Origin: Pseudolysobacter antarcticus
GTDB taxonomy: Bacteria; Pseudomonadota; Gammaproteobacteria; Xanthomonadales; Rhodanobacteraceae
Assembly: GCF_004168365.1 (NCBI RefSeq)
Contig: NZ_CP035704.1
Span: 3,162,001-3,226,000, forward strand
Length of the DNA: 64,000 bases
Reading direction: 5' to 3'
The position numbers and the translations under genes were made by a program. A model generated the notes under the pieces. The model was not told the origin of the DNA, did no database searches, and was given only the letters and a program-made list of their open reading frames with translations. Of this stretch, positions 36,573 to 46,202 are shown piece after piece (the stretch's first letter is position 1; every line of letters starts with the position of its first letter).

Positions 36573-37733
36573 TCAACGCAAACCGGTTTCATTGCGCGCG
36601 ATTACAAGGCGCTGGATTTCGCTGGTGCCTTCGTAGATTTCGGTGATCTTGGCATCGCGGAAATAACGCTCCAGCGGCATTTCCTTGGAATAACCCATGC
36701 CGCCATGGATCTGCACCGCCTGATGCGTGATCCACATCGCAGCCTCGGATGAAACCAATTTGGCGCATGCCGCCTCGGTGCCGAAACGACCGCCGTTTTT
36801 TTCCGTCTCGCCCTTGGCGAACGCCGCACGGAGTGTCAGCAAGGTCGATGCTTCGAGCTTGCATTTCATGTCGGCGATCTTCGACTGGGTCATCTGGAAC
36901 GAGCCGATCGGCACACCAAAGGCCTTGCGCTCCTTCACGTAATCCAGGGTCGCCTCGTACGCCGCGCGCGCGATGCCGATTGCTTGCGAAGCGATGCCGA
37001 TACGGCCTGCATCGAGCACACCCATCGCGATCTTGAACCCCTCGCCTTCGGCGCCCAACACTTCATCAGCGCTGGCGTGGTAATCGGTGAATTCGATTTC
37101 GCACGTGGCCGACGCGCGGATGCCGAGCTTGGGCTCGGTCTTGCCGCAGTGAAACCCGGCCTTGGCGGTGTCGACCAAAAATGCGGTGACGCCTTTTGCG
37201 CCCTTGGCCGGATCACTCATCGCAAACAGCACGATATATTTCGCGACGGGGCCGGAGGTGATCCAGCTCTTTTTGCCATTGATGATAAAGCTGCCGTCGG
37301 CCTGCTTGACCGCACGGCAACGCATCGCCGTGGCATCCGAACCGGACTGCGGTTCGGTCAGCGCAAACGCGCCAATGTCCTTGCCTTCGGCGATCGCGCG
37401 CACGTATTTCTGCTTTTGCGCCTCGCTGCCGAACTTCAGGATGCCGTTGCAATACAGCGAATTGTTGACCGACATGATCACCGAATGCGCGCCATCGGCC
37501 GCGGCGATCTCGATCATCGCCAGCACATAGGCGATCGGATCCATACCCGCGCCACCGTATTCGGTCGGCACCTCGATCCCCATCAGGCCGAGCTGGCCCA
37601 TCTCGCGGATATTCTCCAGCGGAAACTCGCCGGATGCGTCGAAATCGGCGGCGACGGGCGCAATGCGTTTCTGCGCAAAATCGCGCGCGACGGACTGGAT
37701 CGAAAGCTGGTCTTCTGTGTAACGGAAATCCAT
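36573..37733 (-). CDS. Acyl-CoA dehydrogenase (short-chain/branched-chain type)
   Basis: 386 residues, full-length acyl-CoA dehydrogenase. The FAD-binding segments are AFALTEPQSGSDATAMRC and WITSGPVAKYIVLFAM. The catalytic base Glu sits in ITEIYEGTSEIQRLVIARN, the position used by short-, medium- and branched-chain enzymes rather than the isovaleryl position. QIHGGMGYSKEMPLERYFRD completes the C-terminal domain. AGGAG precedes the ATG. It is likely active on butyryl- or 2-methylacyl-CoA; the choice cannot be fixed here. It is an isolated gene, without ETF or enoyl-CoA hydratase neighbours. Confidence 0.9.
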   Translation of the reverse strand: MDFRYTEDQLSIQSVARDFAQKRIAPVAADFDASGEFPLENIREMGQLGLMGIEVPTEYGGAGMDPIAYVLAMIEIAAADGAHSVIMSVNNSLYCNGILKFGSEAQKQKYVRAIAEGKDIGAFALTEPQSGSDATAMRCRAVKQADGSFIINGKKSWITSGPVAKYIVLFAMSDPAKGAKGVTAFLVDTAKAGFHCGKTEPKLGIRASATCEIEFTDYHASADEVLGAEGEGFKIAMGVLDAGRIGIASQAIGIARAAYEATLDYVKERKAFGVPIGSFQMTQSKIADMKCKLEASTLLTLRAAFAKGETEKNGGRFGTEAACAKLVSSEAAMWITHQAVQIHGGMGYSKEMPLERYFRDAKITEIYEGTSEIQRLVIARNETGLR

Positions 37734-37799
37734 GAGTGCTCCTGGATGATGCGCCGTTCGCGCTGATGCGCTGCAGCTGCCGACGTTGCTGAAAAGCGC

Positions 37800-38627
37800 T
37801 TATTGTAACGTTTTCACCGATTGTGCGGGCGTAATATGCGGGCGATGCTGCGCGATCAGCCACGGGAACAGACGCTCGTCGGCGTAGACGCGATCCCAGA
37901 TATTGTGACCATCGTCGTCGTACTCGGTGTAGCCCGGATGCCCGCCCAGATCGAGCAACGCGGTGACCAGCCAGCGCGGACCGAAACGGCCGCCGCCGTC
38001 GCCGTAACGTCGATCGGTGGCGTGATCATTGATGCCGTGAAAAATCCACAACGGGATATGCACGATGCGATCAAGTCCTTCAAAGGCGCTGCCGCTGCTG
38101 ATCGGCACACCGGCGGCAAAAATATCGGGGTACGCCTTTAATGTATCCCACACCGCCGAGCCGCCGGTGGAGAGTCCAGTCAGATAAATGCGATCCGCAT
38201 CGATGTCGAATTCGGCTCGCACTTTCGCCACGACCTCGATGATTTCGTCCGGATTCCAGCGGTCGGTCCGACTTTGCGGTGCGACCAGAAAAATCGGCTG
38301 GCGCGCGAGATGCTCCGGGCTCAGGAAGTTGGCGAACAAGCTGCCGGTGTTTTGCGTGACCTGCGCCTCGTTGTCGCTGCCGATCTGTCCGCTGCCATTG
38401 AGGAATACGATCAACGGCAGCGGCTTTGCGCGCTGCTGACTATCGGGCAAAAGCACACGATACGGCGTGCCGTTGCCATCGATGCTGGTATTGCGTCTGA
38501 GCATATCCTCAGCCTCGAACGCAGCTGCCGGCCCGACAAAAAACGTCAGCACGGCAATTGCCAACAACAGTATTCGCGATGCCGCGCCATGCAACCACAA
38601 GCGGTAGTTCACAATTATTGAATGCAT
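37800..38627 (-). CDS. Exported alpha/beta-hydrolase (esterase/PHB-depolymerase-like)
   Basis: 275 residues from the ATG at 38627, which directly follows the COQ7 stop; a longer frame to 38846 overlaps that gene. A signal peptide (LLLAIAVLTFFVGPAAA) precedes an alpha/beta-hydrolase. Nucleophile Ser is in GLSTGGSAVWD, a likely acid Asp in HGINDHATD and the His in YDDDGHNIWD. This fits the COG4099-type predicted peptidase/esterases related to PHB depolymerases. The signal peptide points to the periplasm or medium. The ribosome site is weak. The substrate is unknown; an extracellular ester is an inference. Confidence 0.8.
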   Translation of the reverse strand: MHSIIVNYRLWLHGAASRILLLAIAVLTFFVGPAAAFEAEDMLRRNTSIDGNGTPYRVLLPDSQQRAKPLPLIVFLNGSGQIGSDNEAQVTQNTGSLFANFLSPEHLARQPIFLVAPQSRTDRWNPDEIIEVVAKVRAEFDIDADRIYLTGLSTGGSAVWDTLKAYPDIFAAGVPISSGSAFEGLDRIVHIPLWIFHGINDHATDRRYGDGGGRFGPRWLVTALLDLGGHPGYTEYDDDGHNIWDRVYADERLFPWLIAQHRPHITPAQSVKTLQ

Positions 38628-38640
38628 CGAAGAAAACAAT

Positions 38641-39162
38641 TTACAGATTAGTCGAGAGCCAAATCGCGAACGATGTCGCGCCATAAATGCCCCGCCATAA
38701 TAATGCATATAATCCTGTGGGCGTGCCGCCCTGCGCTCGTGCATGAGCCTCGTGGGACGCCTCATCGGATCGGATGGATTGCACAGCAAATAGAACCTGT
38801 TCGTCTCGTTCACCAAGAAACTCCACTTGATGTTCGAGATGTGCATTTACTCTGCTCTCGACCGCAGCCGTGCACACCCAAATTGCACGTTGTCCTAGTA
38901 GCGCCGTAAAGAATCCGAGCAGCCATCCACCAATTGCCCAAGCCATCAGTGCATGGCAATGGCGTAGTGATCTTTCTGCCAGGATTTCGTCAAATGCGCG
39001 GAAGTGCGCTTGCTCATGTGCGAGCATGTTCGTGAGCGGCAAAACACATGATGGGTATAGCAAGCGAGAAACAAAAATTTGCGCTTTGTAGATGCAGATA
39101 GCACCGCGCTCACCGGCGTGGTTAACGCGCAACACATGCTCAACCGATCTAATTTCTGACAT
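38641..39162 (-). CDS. coq7: COQ7-type di-iron hydroxylase (ubiquinone synthesis), short form
   Basis: 173 residues. The di-iron carboxylate ligands of COQ7 are visible: RVNHAGERGAICIYKAQ (first Glu), LAHEQAHFRAF (E-x-x-H), AAVESRVNAHLEHQ (Glu) and RSDEASHEAHA (E-x-x-H). COQ7 hydroxylates demethoxyubiquinol. The protein consists only of the catalytic core and lacks the N-terminal extension I expect of the roughly 215-residue proteobacterial enzymes. The base composition of this gene and its 180-bp upstream region is visibly less GC-rich than its neighbours. It could be the sole COQ7 or an acquired second copy. Confidence 0.82.
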   Translation of the reverse strand: MSEIRSVEHVLRVNHAGERGAICIYKAQIFVSRLLYPSCVLPLTNMLAHEQAHFRAFDEILAERSLRHCHALMAWAIGGWLLGFFTALLGQRAIWVCTAAVESRVNAHLEHQVEFLGERDEQVLFAVQSIRSDEASHEAHARAQGGTPTGLYALLWRGIYGATSFAIWLSTNL

Positions 39163-39279
39163 TCAAAAAAACGCCTTTCGATGGTGCAAAAAACACATCG
39201 TCCAATCTTGCCCAGCTGGCTACGCCGCAGCAACACACACATCATGCATCGATATACACGCTTGAACGCAGGCTCTTCC

Positions 39280-39308
39280 TTGACGCAGCCACGCGGTGTC
39301 TTTATCCT
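39280..39308 (+). promoter_or_regulatory. Sigma-70 promoter for the ArsR-methyltransferase gene
   Basis: TTGACG (39280-39285) and TATCCT (39303-39308) are separated by exactly 17 bp. Transcription would begin near 39315, inside the dyad at 39312-39343. Confidence 0.75.
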
Positions 39309-39311
39309 GCC

Positions 39312-39343
39312 ATTTATCTTTCGATCAAGATGAAAGGATAAAT
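39312..39343 (+). promoter_or_regulatory. Inverted repeat overlapping the transcription start: candidate operator
   Basis: ATTTATCTTTC (39312-39322) and GAAAGGATAAAT (39332-39343) are complementary with one bulged base. The dyad is AT-rich in a GC-rich genome and covers the predicted start site and the ribosome site, so a bound repressor would block transcription. The nearest candidate binder is the winged-helix protein it precedes. Confidence 0.6.
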
Positions 39344-39344
39344 A

Positions 39345-40271
39345 TTGGATCTGGCTGCGACATCCGCCTTGTTCCGTCTGCTCTCCGACCCGACGCGCGT
39401 GCGTCTGCTGGCGTTGCTGGAGCGCGAGGAACTGACCGTGGCCGAATTATCGTCGGTGCTGCGTCTGGCGCAACCGCGCGTGTCGACGCATCTGGCCAAG
39501 CTCAAGGAAGCCGAGCTTGTACGCGACCGTCGCGCCGGTGTGTCCGCTTACTACCGATTGAATGGCGAGCTCGAACCCAAACAAAGTGTCCTGCTCGCGG
39601 CACTCAAGGAATCGATCGAAGATGCGTTGCTGCACGATGATCTCGAACGCCTGCCGAGCGTACTTGCACAACGTGCGCGCGAACAGAACTGGGCCGACAG
39701 CGTCGCCGGCGACATGGAGCGACATTATTCGCCAGGTCGCACGTGGGAAGCACTCGCGCGCTCGATGTTGATGCTGCTGCAAACCGGCGACGTGCTGGAT
39801 ATTGCCTCCGGTGACGGCGTGCTGGCCGAACTGCTGGCGCCGCGCGCAAAATCGGTGTTGTGTCTGGATGCGAGTGAGCGTGTCGTCAGCGCGGCGCGCG
39901 AACGCCTGAAAAAAATCAGCAATGTCGAGGTACAAGTCGGCGACATGCACAAGCTCGCACTCGGCTCACGCAGTTTCGATCTTGTGCTCATGATGCATGC
40001 GCTTACGTACAGCGAAAAACCGGCGCAGGCAGTCAGCGAGGCCGCGCACGTGCTCAAACCCGGCGGTCATCTGCTGGTATGCACGCTCGGTGGTCATGCG
40101 CACAGGAATGTGGTCGAACCGTTCGATCATCGTAATCTTGGTTTCAAACCGGATGAATTGCGCGGTTTCGCGCGAAAGGCCGGCTTGAAAGTGATCGCCT
40201 GCGAACACATCACGCGTGAGCGCCGACCACCGCATTTTGAAGTGTTGACGCTACTGGCGATCAAGCCGTAA
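39345..40271 (+). CDS. ArsR-type regulator fused to SAM-dependent methyltransferase
   Basis: 308 residues from a TTG codon with AAGGA 6 bases upstream. Residues about 5-85 are an ArsR winged helix ([45 protein letters not shown] region, AGVSAYYRL). Residues about 130-300 are a class I methyltransferase: [15 protein letters not shown] (150-164), [14 protein letters not shown], and [31 protein letters not shown]. Such fusions are often next to methionine-cycle genes, and metH follows here after 52 bp. I infer control of metH in response to SAM or SAH, plus autoregulation through the upstream dyad; neither is shown by sequence alone. Confidence 0.88.
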   Translation: MDLAATSALFRLLSDPTRVRLLALLEREELTVAELSSVLRLAQPRVSTHLAKLKEAELVRDRRAGVSAYYRLNGELEPKQSVLLAALKESIEDALLHDDLERLPSVLAQRAREQNWADSVAGDMERHYSPGRTWEALARSMLMLLQTGDVLDIASGDGVLAELLAPRAKSVLCLDASERVVSAARERLKKISNVEVQVGDMHKLALGSRSFDLVLMMHALTYSEKPAQAVSEAAHVLKPGGHLLVCTLGGHAHRNVVEPFDHRNLGFKPDELRGFARKAGLKVIACEHITRERRPPHFEVLTLLAIKP

Positions 40272-40323
40272 TAATTCGCTGAACACGTTTAGCCGTAAAA
40301 ACGTCTACAAGGCACCACAAACC

Positions 40324-41432
40324 ATGAGCCATCAACTTCCGTATCTGCATCCCGAGCGCGTCGCGCTGCTGCTGGACGCCGTCGAGCGCCGCATCCTGAT
40401 CATCGATGGTGCGATGGGCACGATGCTGCAGAGTTATACGCTGGACGAATCCGGTTATCGCGGCACACGTTTTGCCCAGGGCCTCGATGCACATCACGCG
40501 CATGAGCATCACGGCGTCGGCTGCGATCTGAAAGGCAACAACGACCTGCTCACGCTGACCCAGCCCGACATCATCAAGGCTGTGCACAAAGCCTACCTCG
40601 ATGCCGGCGCCGACATGGTCGAGACCAATACCTTCAACGCCACACGTATCAGCCAAGCCGACTATCATCTCGAACATCTGGTGGTCGAACTGAATCGCGA
40701 AGGCGCGCGTATCGCGCGTGAAGTCTGCGATGCAAAAACTCTCGAGACACCCGATCAGCCGCGTTTTGTCATCGGCGTGCTTGGCCCGACCAGCCGCACC
40801 GCGTCGATTTCGCCGGACGTCAATAATCCCGGATTCCGCAACGTCACGTTCGACGAGCTTGTCGAAACCTACCGCGAAGCCGGCAACGGATTGATCGACG
40901 GCGGCGCTGATGTTTTGATGGTCGAAACCATTTTCGATACCTTGAATGCGAAGGCGGCATTGTTCGCGATCGATACGCTGTTCAACGACCGCGGCGCGCG
41001 CCTGCCGGTGATGATTTCGGGCACGATCACGGACATGTCCGGGCGTACTCTTTCGGGCCAGACCGCCGAGGCGTTTTATTATTCGCTGCGCAATAGCAAG
41101 CCGCTGTCGATCGGCCTGAACTGCGCGCTCGGGGCCAAGGATTTGCGCGCTTATGTCGAAACGCTGTCGCAGGTTGCGGAGTGTTATGTCAGCGCACATC
41201 CGAATGCGGGATTGCCGAATGCGTTCGGTGAATACGACGAGACGCCCGAAGAAATGGCTGCGGTCGTCGGCGAGTTCGGCACCTCGCGTCTCGCGAATTT
41301 TCTCGGTGGCTGTTGCGGTTCGACGCCGTCGCATATCGCCGCGATCGCTGCCGCCGTGCGCGGCGTGGTGCCGCGCAGCCTGCCACTGATCGTCGATCAC
41401 GCAACCGATCAAACCGTGGTCGATCAAGCCGC

Positions 41433-41436
<4 letters not shown>
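40324..41436 (+). CDS. metH: Methionine synthase, homocysteine-binding half
   Basis: 370 residues equal to the N-terminal module of cobalamin-dependent MetH. The motifs are DGAMGTMLQ (28-36), [25 protein letters not shown]-type strand [15 protein letters not shown], and the three zinc ligands Cys267 (GLNCALG), Cys330 and Cys331 (GGCCGSTP). It activates homocysteine thiolate. The stop overlaps the ATG of the second half by four bases (ATGA), so the enzyme is made as two coupled chains instead of one 1,200-residue protein. The split is known in Xanthomonadaceae from general family knowledge. Confidence 0.93.
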
Positions 41437-44144
<2,708 letters not shown>

Positions 44145-44215
44145 TCAAAGGAGACCGATTCCCACAAGATACAAACATGAGCTAGTATCGTTCCGTCTTC
44201 TCTGGAGGAAAGAAA

Positions 44216-44422
44216 ATGTCCTCAATCACGATCAGTAGTAATCCGAAGATTCTGGGCGGAACGCCCTGCTTCGCGGGTACGCGCGTGCCGGTGAAGACCT
44301 TGTTCGACTACCTTGAGGCGGGCGACAGCCTCGATGTGTTCCTGGATCAATTCCCCTCGGTCAAGCGCGAGCAGGCGATAGCCGTGCTTGAAGAAAGTCG
44401 GCGCGCGCTGCTGGCGGCATGA
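44216..44422 (+). CDS. DUF433 antitoxin-like protein
   Basis: 68 residues: ISSNPKILGGTPCFAGTRVPVKTLFDYLEAG is the DUF433 signature, and DFL-type helix VFLDQFPSVKREQAIAVLEE follows. DUF433 genes are normally the first of a two-gene operon with a DUF5615 PIN-like ribonuclease that starts MRVLLDE and overlaps by ATGA. Here the overlap and the first codons (MRVLL) remain, but the partner is lost (see the pseudogene at 44419). A strong GGAGG lies 8 bases before the ATG. Confidence 0.85.
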   Translation: MSSITISSNPKILGGTPCFAGTRVPVKTLFDYLEAGDSLDVFLDQFPSVKREQAIAVLEESRRALLAA

Positions 44423-44508
44423 GGGTTCTGCTGTCGGTCAGGCCATCTCACTCGCCGCCCGCTCAGAAGAACCCTGACTCCGTTATTGGGCAGCAAAGGC
44501 AATCCTAG
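44419..44508 (+). pseudogene. Remnant start of DUF5615 PIN-like toxin gene
   Basis: The ATG overlaps the DUF433 stop as ATGA and reads MRVLL, which fits the first residues of DUF5615 proteins, then diverges (SVRPSHSPPAQKNP) and stops after 29 codons. It looks like a deletion that removed the body of the toxin gene. Five matching residues plus the canonical overlap are the evidence; on their own five residues would not be enough. Confidence 0.5.
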
Positions 44509-44572
44509 CTTTGCCACCGTCGCCAAGGTGGTCAAGGCATTGGGATTCAAGCTGACGATTTCACAAGGTTGA
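44465..44572 (+). pseudogene. C-terminal remnant of a HigA-like addiction-module antitoxin
   Basis: A frame different from the preceding remnant reads RRTLTPLLGSKGNPSFATVAKVVKALGFKLTISQG and ends in TGA (44570-44572); it is described here as RRTLTPL then GNPSFATVAKVVKALGFKL. This is the typical last helix-turn-helix part of small phage-type antidote proteins (L-x-x-x-L-x-P-x-G-N-P-x-F-x-T-x-x-K-V-x-x-A-L-G-x-x-L). No start or upstream helix remains, so it is a fragment joined to the DUF5615 stub. Confidence 0.6.
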
Positions 44573-44938
44573 TTTGCTCAGACCTCATCGCGCCGCAAGC
44601 CGCGTGTGCGCAGTCTGTAGGTTGGGTTGAGCGAAACGCTCGCTCAATATGCAAATACAAAAATGGTGAGCTTTTCGGTCTGCAAGCATCCTGCCTTTCC
44701 GCACTGCGCACCGCGCGCTGCGCGCGTGGATAGATGTGTGCCGCTAGCTGGCACGCGCGCGTTTTCGAACGAGTAATCATTACGCGCCCACATCGCAATG
44801 ATTGCGCCGAAATTTGTCGGCATAAACCCGTCAGCGAAAAATGTTCAAGCGCTTGCAGGCGTGGAGGAAAACCGCTTGACTCGATAAGCGGTCGGTTGGA
44901 GTATCCGACGCAACGCTCCGCATCCGGGATTATCGGTA
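44573..44938. other. Noncoding segment left of the integron cassette
   Basis: No supported gene in 366 bp. A small dyad TTGAGCG/CGCTCAA (44627-44647) resembles a piece of a dispersed repeat. The right end abuts the cassette boundary GTTAGGC at 44939. It has no clear L-box of an attC, so it may be a remnant attI or a secondary integration site. Confidence 0.5.
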
Positions 44939-44939
44939 G

Positions 44940-45511
44940 TTAGGCTCTCCATGCACCCTGACAGACACAACTTTCGACCCAACTGGCCTGCGCCAGATGA
45001 CTATCTTCTTGAGCTTGGGCGAATGACAGCACTCTGGGGATCTCTCGATGCGGCCAGCGTTCTTGCATTTGGGAAGTTCGCTGGCTACGCGGAAATTCTC
45101 GACATCCGTGCCGTGATCATCACTGCACATCTCAACTTTCAGCAGCGCTTGGATGCAATATCCGCATTGTGCGAGCACTTAGCTCCCAGCTATCCAAAGT
45201 TGTCAAACTACGAACTCGTAATCAAACAACTCAAGGCCGCTCAAAAAGCTAGGAATAAGTACGCGCACAATGGCGCTACATTCAACGAAGAAACAGGAAA
45301 GGTTGAGTTGTCCTATGCCACTGCAAGAGGTAGCCTAAGGTTGCATTCCGAGACCGTGCATATCAGCGATATCAAGGAAGCCAATGCAAAAATACATGAA
45401 GGACTATGCTCGCTTCACTCACTTGTTTCAGGTAAAGAGCTTTTACCAATATGGGAGCGCGCCTAACATCTCCTTCAAAGCAGATGGCTACTCCGCCGCT
45501 CAACTCCAGCG
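44940..45511 (+). mobile_element. Single integron gene cassette
   Basis: The left boundary is G/TTAGGC (44939-44945) and the right boundary lies in the attC core G/TTGAGC (45511-45517). The cassette contains one short-leader gene (ATG 11 bases inside the left edge), its stop codon lies within the attC, and its base composition is less GC-rich than the flanks. The left-edge GTTAGGC is the exact complement of the attC start GCCTAAC (45461-45467), as required if the free circular cassette carried one folded attC. No integrase gene is in the window, so it is either a lone cassette or part of a cluster without integrase. Confidence 0.72.
44951..45466 (+). CDS. Cassette-borne protein with HEPN-like R-x4-H motif
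   Basis: 171 residues, mainly alpha-helical in appearance, cytosolic, no signal peptide. Family not recognised. The most distinct segment is QKARNKYAHNG (98-108), where Arg101-N-K-Y-A-His106 fits the R-x4-6-H motif of HEPN-domain ribonucleases and related proteins. The surrounding helices (ILDIRAVIITAHLNFQQRLDAI, SALCEHLAPSYPKL) are consistent with the helical bundle. The stop TAA lies in the attC start, as in many cassettes. The ribosome site is weak; leader only 11 bases from the cassette edge. Function as an RNase or toxin is a hypothesis, because R-x4-H alone is short. Confidence 0.68.
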   Translation: MHPDRHNFRPNWPAPDDYLLELGRMTALWGSLDAASVLAFGKFAGYAEILDIRAVIITAHLNFQQRLDAISALCEHLAPSYPKLSNYELVIKQLKAAQKARNKYAHNGATFNEETGKVELSYATARGSLRLHSETVHISDIKEANAKIHEGLCSLHSLVSGKELLPIWERA

Positions 45512-45517
45512 TTGAGC
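45461..45517 (+). other. attC recombination site
   Basis: 57 bp. R''-type box GCCTAAC (RYYYAAC), a short L'' box TTCAAAGC, a small central stem, then L' box GCTCAAC and R' box GTTGAGC (GTTRRRY). The L'/R' pair is perfectly inverse over 7 bp with a 6-base spacer. Overall it aligns with classical short attC sites (for example that of aadA) from GxCTAAC through CAACTC-x-AGCGTT. The L''/L' pairing is imperfect (an extra A), so activity may be reduced. Confidence 0.72.
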
Positions 45518-45741
45518 TGTAGAAAAACCCCTTTTCACGCACGCGCGATGATCGCCGCGGCGATATGGAAACGCTGCACCTTAGCGATTATCTGCTGACG
45601 CGCCCGTGCTGCAGTCACATTCACGTGATGCGTAAAACCATCGAAGCATGAGGGCTTTTCCGTTTCCTTCAGGCAGCTTTTCGATCACTTGCCCACTTCT
45701 CAATATTGTGGACGAGGGCTACGCGTCGAATACAGAAATCG
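45518..45741. other. Noncoding segment right of the attC site
   Basis: No supported gene in 224 bp. On the minus strand there is a 30-codon open stretch ending at about 45541 (RARQQIIAKVQRFHIAAAII), with no start or homology that I recognise. No second attC is seen, so the array ends at one cassette. Confidence 0.45.
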
Positions 45742-46065
45742 CTATTCCGAATCGATGTTTGCAGTTTGCGTGCTGCGCCGGTGACTCAGTTCGAGAAACA
45801 AGTTGTAGACCGAAACGAACATCGGGAAAAGATTCGACATCACACCGACCGAGTCGTTTTTGCCGAACGTGAAATACAGCAGCAACAGGATGCTGCCGCT
45901 GACCGACAACCACCAGAATTCGATCGGCATATGCACGCGCTTGAGTTTGCGCGAGGCGTACAACTGCACGAACCAGCGGCTCGTAAACAGGAACACACCG
46001 AGATAGCCAACCAGCTTCCACGATGTAACGGTGATGTGGTTGAAGTGAAACAGAACTTCATTCAT
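45742..46065 (-). CDS. LAB_N domain membrane protein (lipid-A-disaccharide synthase N-terminal domain-like)
   Basis: 107 residues. The PF07578-type motif is clear: WKLVGYLGVFLFTSRWFVQLYASRK, the charged loop, PIEFWWLSVSGSILLLLYF, and GKNDSVGVMSNLFPMFVSVYNLFLEL. Three membrane helices. This short domain is usually beside glycosyltransferase or phosphatase genes that modify lipids; here it stands alone next to the PHA synthase genes and the integron cassette. No ribosome site of note. Confidence 0.85.
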   Translation of the reverse strand: MNEVLFHFNHITVTSWKLVGYLGVFLFTSRWFVQLYASRKLKRVHMPIEFWWLSVSGSILLLLYFTFGKNDSVGVMSNLFPMFVSVYNLFLELSHRRSTQTANIDSE

Positions 46066-46141
46066 GGGTTTGGAATATCGCTAAAGTAAAACGGAGGTTG
46101 CCGCGGCGCGATCATCCGCCTGCTGGCGGCTCAGAGAATGT

Positions 46142-46177
46142 CATTCGATATTCCCGCACTCGCAGGAATATCGAATG
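46142..46177. repeat. 36-bp perfect inverted repeat
   Basis: Arms CATTCGATATTCC (46142-46154) and GGAATATCGAATG (46165-46177) pair over 13 bp with a 10-base loop CGCACTCGCA. No T-run on either side. It lies 26 bp beyond the phaC stop, so it may stabilise or end that transcript. The sub-sequence GGAATATCG also occurs at 46072-46080 before the LAB_N gene. Confidence 0.75.
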
Positions 46178-46202
46178 GACGCGCCGCAATTTGCAGCAAC
46201 GA

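Noticed and set aside
38628-38846. 73-residue N-terminal extension of the esterase
   Set aside because: It lies inside the COQ7 gene, and the signal peptide begins only after the ATG at 38627.
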